This document shows positions 52,001 through 53,000 of a stretch of DNA of 53,000 nucleotides, one piece after another. Every line of letters starts with the position of its first letter. Position 1 is the stretch's first letter. Location: assembly GCA_902773895.1 (NCBI GenBank), contig CACYGB010000007.1, positions 1 to 53,000 of the forward strand, given 5' to 3'. Source of the stretch: an uncultured Eubacteriales bacterium. Lineage in GTDB: Bacteria; Bacillota; Clostridia; Christensenellales; Aristaeellaceae. Under the pieces are notes generated by a model. That model was not told the DNA's origin, did not search any database, and saw only the letters and a program-made list of their open reading frames with translations. The position numbers and the translations under genes are program-made.

Positions 52001-53000
52001 CTTCCGGATCCGCGCCGTTTTCATCCACGTGCACCACCACGGTGTCGCTGCCCTGCAGCACATAATTGGCCGTCAGGTTCTCCGGATTGGCCTTGACTTC
52101 GTTATCCCCGGGGAAGCACTCCACCTGCTGCAGATCCGCCACGCTGTAGCCGTCCTGGCTTACATACATCACCGTGACCCCCACAGGGGCCGGCACTTGC
52201 GTGGGCTCCGGCGTCGGTTCTTCCGTGGGTTCCGGTTCCTCGGTGGGTTCCGGCGTCGGTTCTTCCGTGGGTTCCGGTTCCTCGGTGGGTTCCGGCGTCG
52301 GCTCTGCCGTGGGTTCCGGTTCCTCCGTGGGCTCCGGCGTCGGCTCTTCCGTGGGTTCCGGTTCCTCCGTGGGTTCCGGCGTCGGCTCTGCCGTGGGCTC
52401 CGGTTCTTCCGTGGGTTCCGGCGTCGGCTCTGCCGTGGGCTCCGGTTCCTCCGTGGGTTCGGGTACCGCGATGTAATAGAAAATCACTTCCGCCTGGCTG
52501 GCAACGCCGTTTTCATCCACGTCGATTTCCACGGTGTCATCGCCAATCAGTTGATACGCAGGCGCCAGGTCCACAGCCGCCAGGAAGGTCACTTCGCCGG
52601 GGGCGCACTGCACCGTTTCTTCATCGGCCACTGCCAGCCCGGTTTCCGCGTCCAGATACCGCACCCGCACTTCAGCCGGCGCAGCCGGTTCGGGTTCCGC
52701 TGTGGGTTCAGGCGCGTGATAGGCGTAAACAAAGGTGATTTCTTTCGGGTTCGCCCCGTCGTACGTCACCGTCACGTCCTGGCTGTCGCTGCCGATCAGT
52801 TCATAGTTTTCCGGCAGGCCCTGCGGGTCCGCCGTCACCGCGTGGGTGCCTTCCTCCACCGTCTGGTAGCTGTCGTCCGCCAGCGGATTGCCGCTTTCGT
52901 CCACATAGTGAATGGTGATTTCCACCGGCTCCACAGGCGGCGGATTGTAACGGTACGTAAACGTGACTTCCTCCGGGTTCGCGCCGTCGTACGTCACCGT
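49008..53000 (-). CDS. Very large surface protein: MucBP-like, PT/E repeats, SH3b domains, membrane anchor (N-terminus beyond window)
   Basis: At least 1330 residues; the start lies past the right edge. In order: one partial and two full MucBP-like modules (about 70 residues, e.g. ITIHYVDESGNPLADDSYQT), a Pro/Thr/Glu stretch of about 90 residues made of 14-residue repeats, three more MucBP-like modules, five SH3b-type domains separated by Thr/Pro linkers (e.g. SKSVNFRSSPSTEENNVIGT), a single transmembrane helix (SAWPWVLLMLAAVGGGGAYY) and a basic Gln/Ala/Pro-rich tail with a 19-residue repeat (PAVKQETQTFTPSSVTPAA). No LPXTG. MucBP-like modules often bind mucin or other proteins, and SH3b domains bind peptidoglycan, so it probably spans the wall from the membrane. 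The tail after the helix would lie in the cytoplasm. Confidence 0.9.
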   Translation of the reverse strand, partial: TVTYDGANPEEVTFTYRYNPPPVEPVEITIHYVDESGNPLADDSYQTVEEGTHAVTADPQGLPENYELIGSDSQDVTVTYDGANPKEITFVYAYHAPEPTAEPEPAAPAEVRVRYLDAETGLAVADEETVQCAPGEVTFLAAVDLAPAYQLIGDDTVEIDVDENGVASQAEVIFYYIAVPEPTEEPEPTAEPTPEPTEEPEPTAEPTPEPTEEPEPTEEPTPEPTEEPEPTAEPTPEPTEEPEPTEEPTPEPTEEPEPTEEPTPEPTQVPAPVGVTVMYVSQDGYSVADLQQVECFPGDNEVKANPENLTANYVLQGSDTVVVHVDENGADPEEVVFVYAYEAPAPKMALVGVRYTSQDGAFYTETVTCQQGVETRVKVDWSQVAPQYVLVSGSDEVIVTVDENGVASPAEVEFQFTMEEIFVTVRYQDAASGRDVATPKQVSCYVGVNHIQAEPDDLEKNYRPVQEKDSQTVLLSQDGTLEPKEVVFLYTYLPTPTPVPPTPTPLPVDEAVDAYGYPTSKSVNFRSSPSTEENNVIGTVKKTDLAHVLGKVTNAKNETWYMVEIKGQLGYLKDSVLRLLTEEEEAALFNYTPAPTKKPTPVPTEIPDNYPIDLWGQTNAKVNFRKTPETINSGKNANKISGLKKNTRVWIFSSVTGEDGNKWYSVRVNGKDGFLMAKYVDPMTRKESNKVQASLASPMPTQVPPETPTPKPTKTPKPTKKPTEEPVEPTEVPAEETPTPAPYRGYALTGDVTALRTGVSLTDDTILEVLGENDLVYVSGQTYVDGEAWSSVQAVASGNYGFIPDDQLLHISNEIAKVYLDALQPAVVVTATPVPEQIYGYGMTVGDGVPMRAFPDTNGKIIERLPYGTVTDVQGQSYEGGDAWHVVLYNGQWGFIRADQLRMLDGAEAAAYEESLLEGTPTPAPIQTTPEPVTGESLSSYGHVISNSGRVNLRAEPSTQADRIRLLDNYAFGLVLGTIENDEGTWYHVSQAGTEGYIAGNYFKVLTLGELTSFLQSDEYINANSDSGNTGTSSSEIQPVEDYNKAVWQNPALSPSYEPFNPFVTATPDPERLVTATPAPEITPTPEPTAQISPFDPGIDVTPAPTVQQQGGSAWPWVLLMLAAVGGGGAYYAYSLRRKNEKRRQAMRAQQARQARAAAQQPQMRAARNNPQQPQSGYAAQAAPFMPPQGGAPRPAQKPAVQSQATTAYRPSQASVYQQPVKQDTQVFKTGAVPSQPAVKQEAYRPSAPAVKQETQTFTPSSVTPAAPAVKQETQTFTPSSVTPAAPAVKQETQTFTPGSVASSDAPAAKPENTAGYQRRRRSDRHQGEA
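49114..49261 (-). repeat. 57-bp in-frame tandem repeat in the cytoplasmic tail
   Basis: About two and a half nearly identical 57-bp units (starting at 49114, 49171 and 49228) encoding the 19-residue KQETQTFTPSSVTPAAPAV unit. The high DNA identity suggests recent duplication. Confidence 0.85.
52200..52466 (-). repeat. 42-bp in-frame tandem repeat coding the Pro/Thr/Glu stalk
   Basis: About six copies of a 42-bp unit encoding EPTPEPTEEPEPTA or EPTPEPTEEPEPTE. The units differ by A/E alternation and silent changes. It forms an extended stalk between MucBP-like modules; copy number may vary between strains. Confidence 0.9.

Noticed and set aside
52200..52466. CRISPR-like regular repeats
   Set aside because: The 42-bp periodicity is in frame and codes for Pro/Thr/Glu repeats of the surface protein; there are no unique spacers and no cas genes.
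52174..52476. A plus-strand Gly/Ser/Val repeat protein frame
   Set aside because: It is only the reverse reading of the Pro/Thr/Glu repeat region.

Overview
The window looks like a chromosomal segment of a GC-rich anaerobic Clostridia-type (Firmicutes) bacterium, probably from a gut or rumen. The signs are strong Shine-Dalgarno sites (GGAGG type) before nearly every gene, consensus TTGACA/TATAAT promoters, an unfused glgB-glgC-glgD-glgA glycogen operon, an electron-bifurcating type lactate dehydrogenase/EtfAB set, a TM1266-type hydrogenase-associated regulator, secreted proteins with Ala-rich signal peptides, and no outer-membrane genes. A species cannot be named from the sequence alone.

Layout. 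1-7561 (minus): an envelope-polysaccharide operon read from a perfect consensus promoter, headed by a LoaP-type NusG paralogue with a structured 5' leader. It continues with a polyprenyl-phosphate sugar-phosphate transferase, a cytidylyltransferase, two LicD proteins, a glycosyltransferase, an opine-dehydrogenase-like enzyme and a HisC-like aminotransferase that runs off the left edge. 7640-9592 (plus): a secreted BspA-type leucine-rich-repeat protein broken by a one-base frameshift. 9710-14364 (minus): etfB-etfA-lactate dehydrogenase followed by a secreted cyclophilin. 14402-18356 (minus): a four-gene operon with an AlkZ-related protein, a Y-family DNA polymerase, a ferredoxin-domain aldo/keto reductase and a YolD-like protein. 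18881-25186 (plus): glycogen synthesis. 25246-29977 (plus): an ABC importer with a double-length permease. 29981-31384 (plus): a MATE exporter, followed by a 430-bp island of long palindromes. 31812-36003 (minus): two secreted proteins, a CNNM/CorC-type membrane protein and miaA. 36183-38780 (plus): an amino-acid ABC importer behind a textbook ARG box.

38934-40413 (minus): a TM1266-family regulator and an orphan NMT1/THI5-like binding protein behind a leader with a terminator/antiterminator arrangement and a 33-codon open frame. 40417-43215 (minus): a thiol/peroxide redox operon (glutathione peroxidase, thioredoxin reductase-like flavoprotein, thioredoxin, flavodoxin, OhrR-like MarR regulator). 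43238-53000 (minus): envelope-related genes, namely a CapA-type lipoprotein, a GNAT acetyltransferase, a GMP-synthase paralogue with a dead glutaminase site, a CHAP amidase and a very large surface protein with MucBP-like, Pro/Thr/Glu-repeat, SH3b and transmembrane parts that runs off the right edge.

The most unusual items are: the cloverleaf-like palindrome at 31528-31655 whose two longest-looped arms share the loop ACAAGC; the attenuator-like leader before the TM1266 regulator; the glutaminase-dead GMP-synthase paralogue; the thioredoxin reductase-like protein that lacks both NADPH motifs and sits beside flavodoxin and thioredoxin; and the LoaP-headed operon that combines LicD, cytidylyltransferase, opine dehydrogenase and aminotransferase genes.
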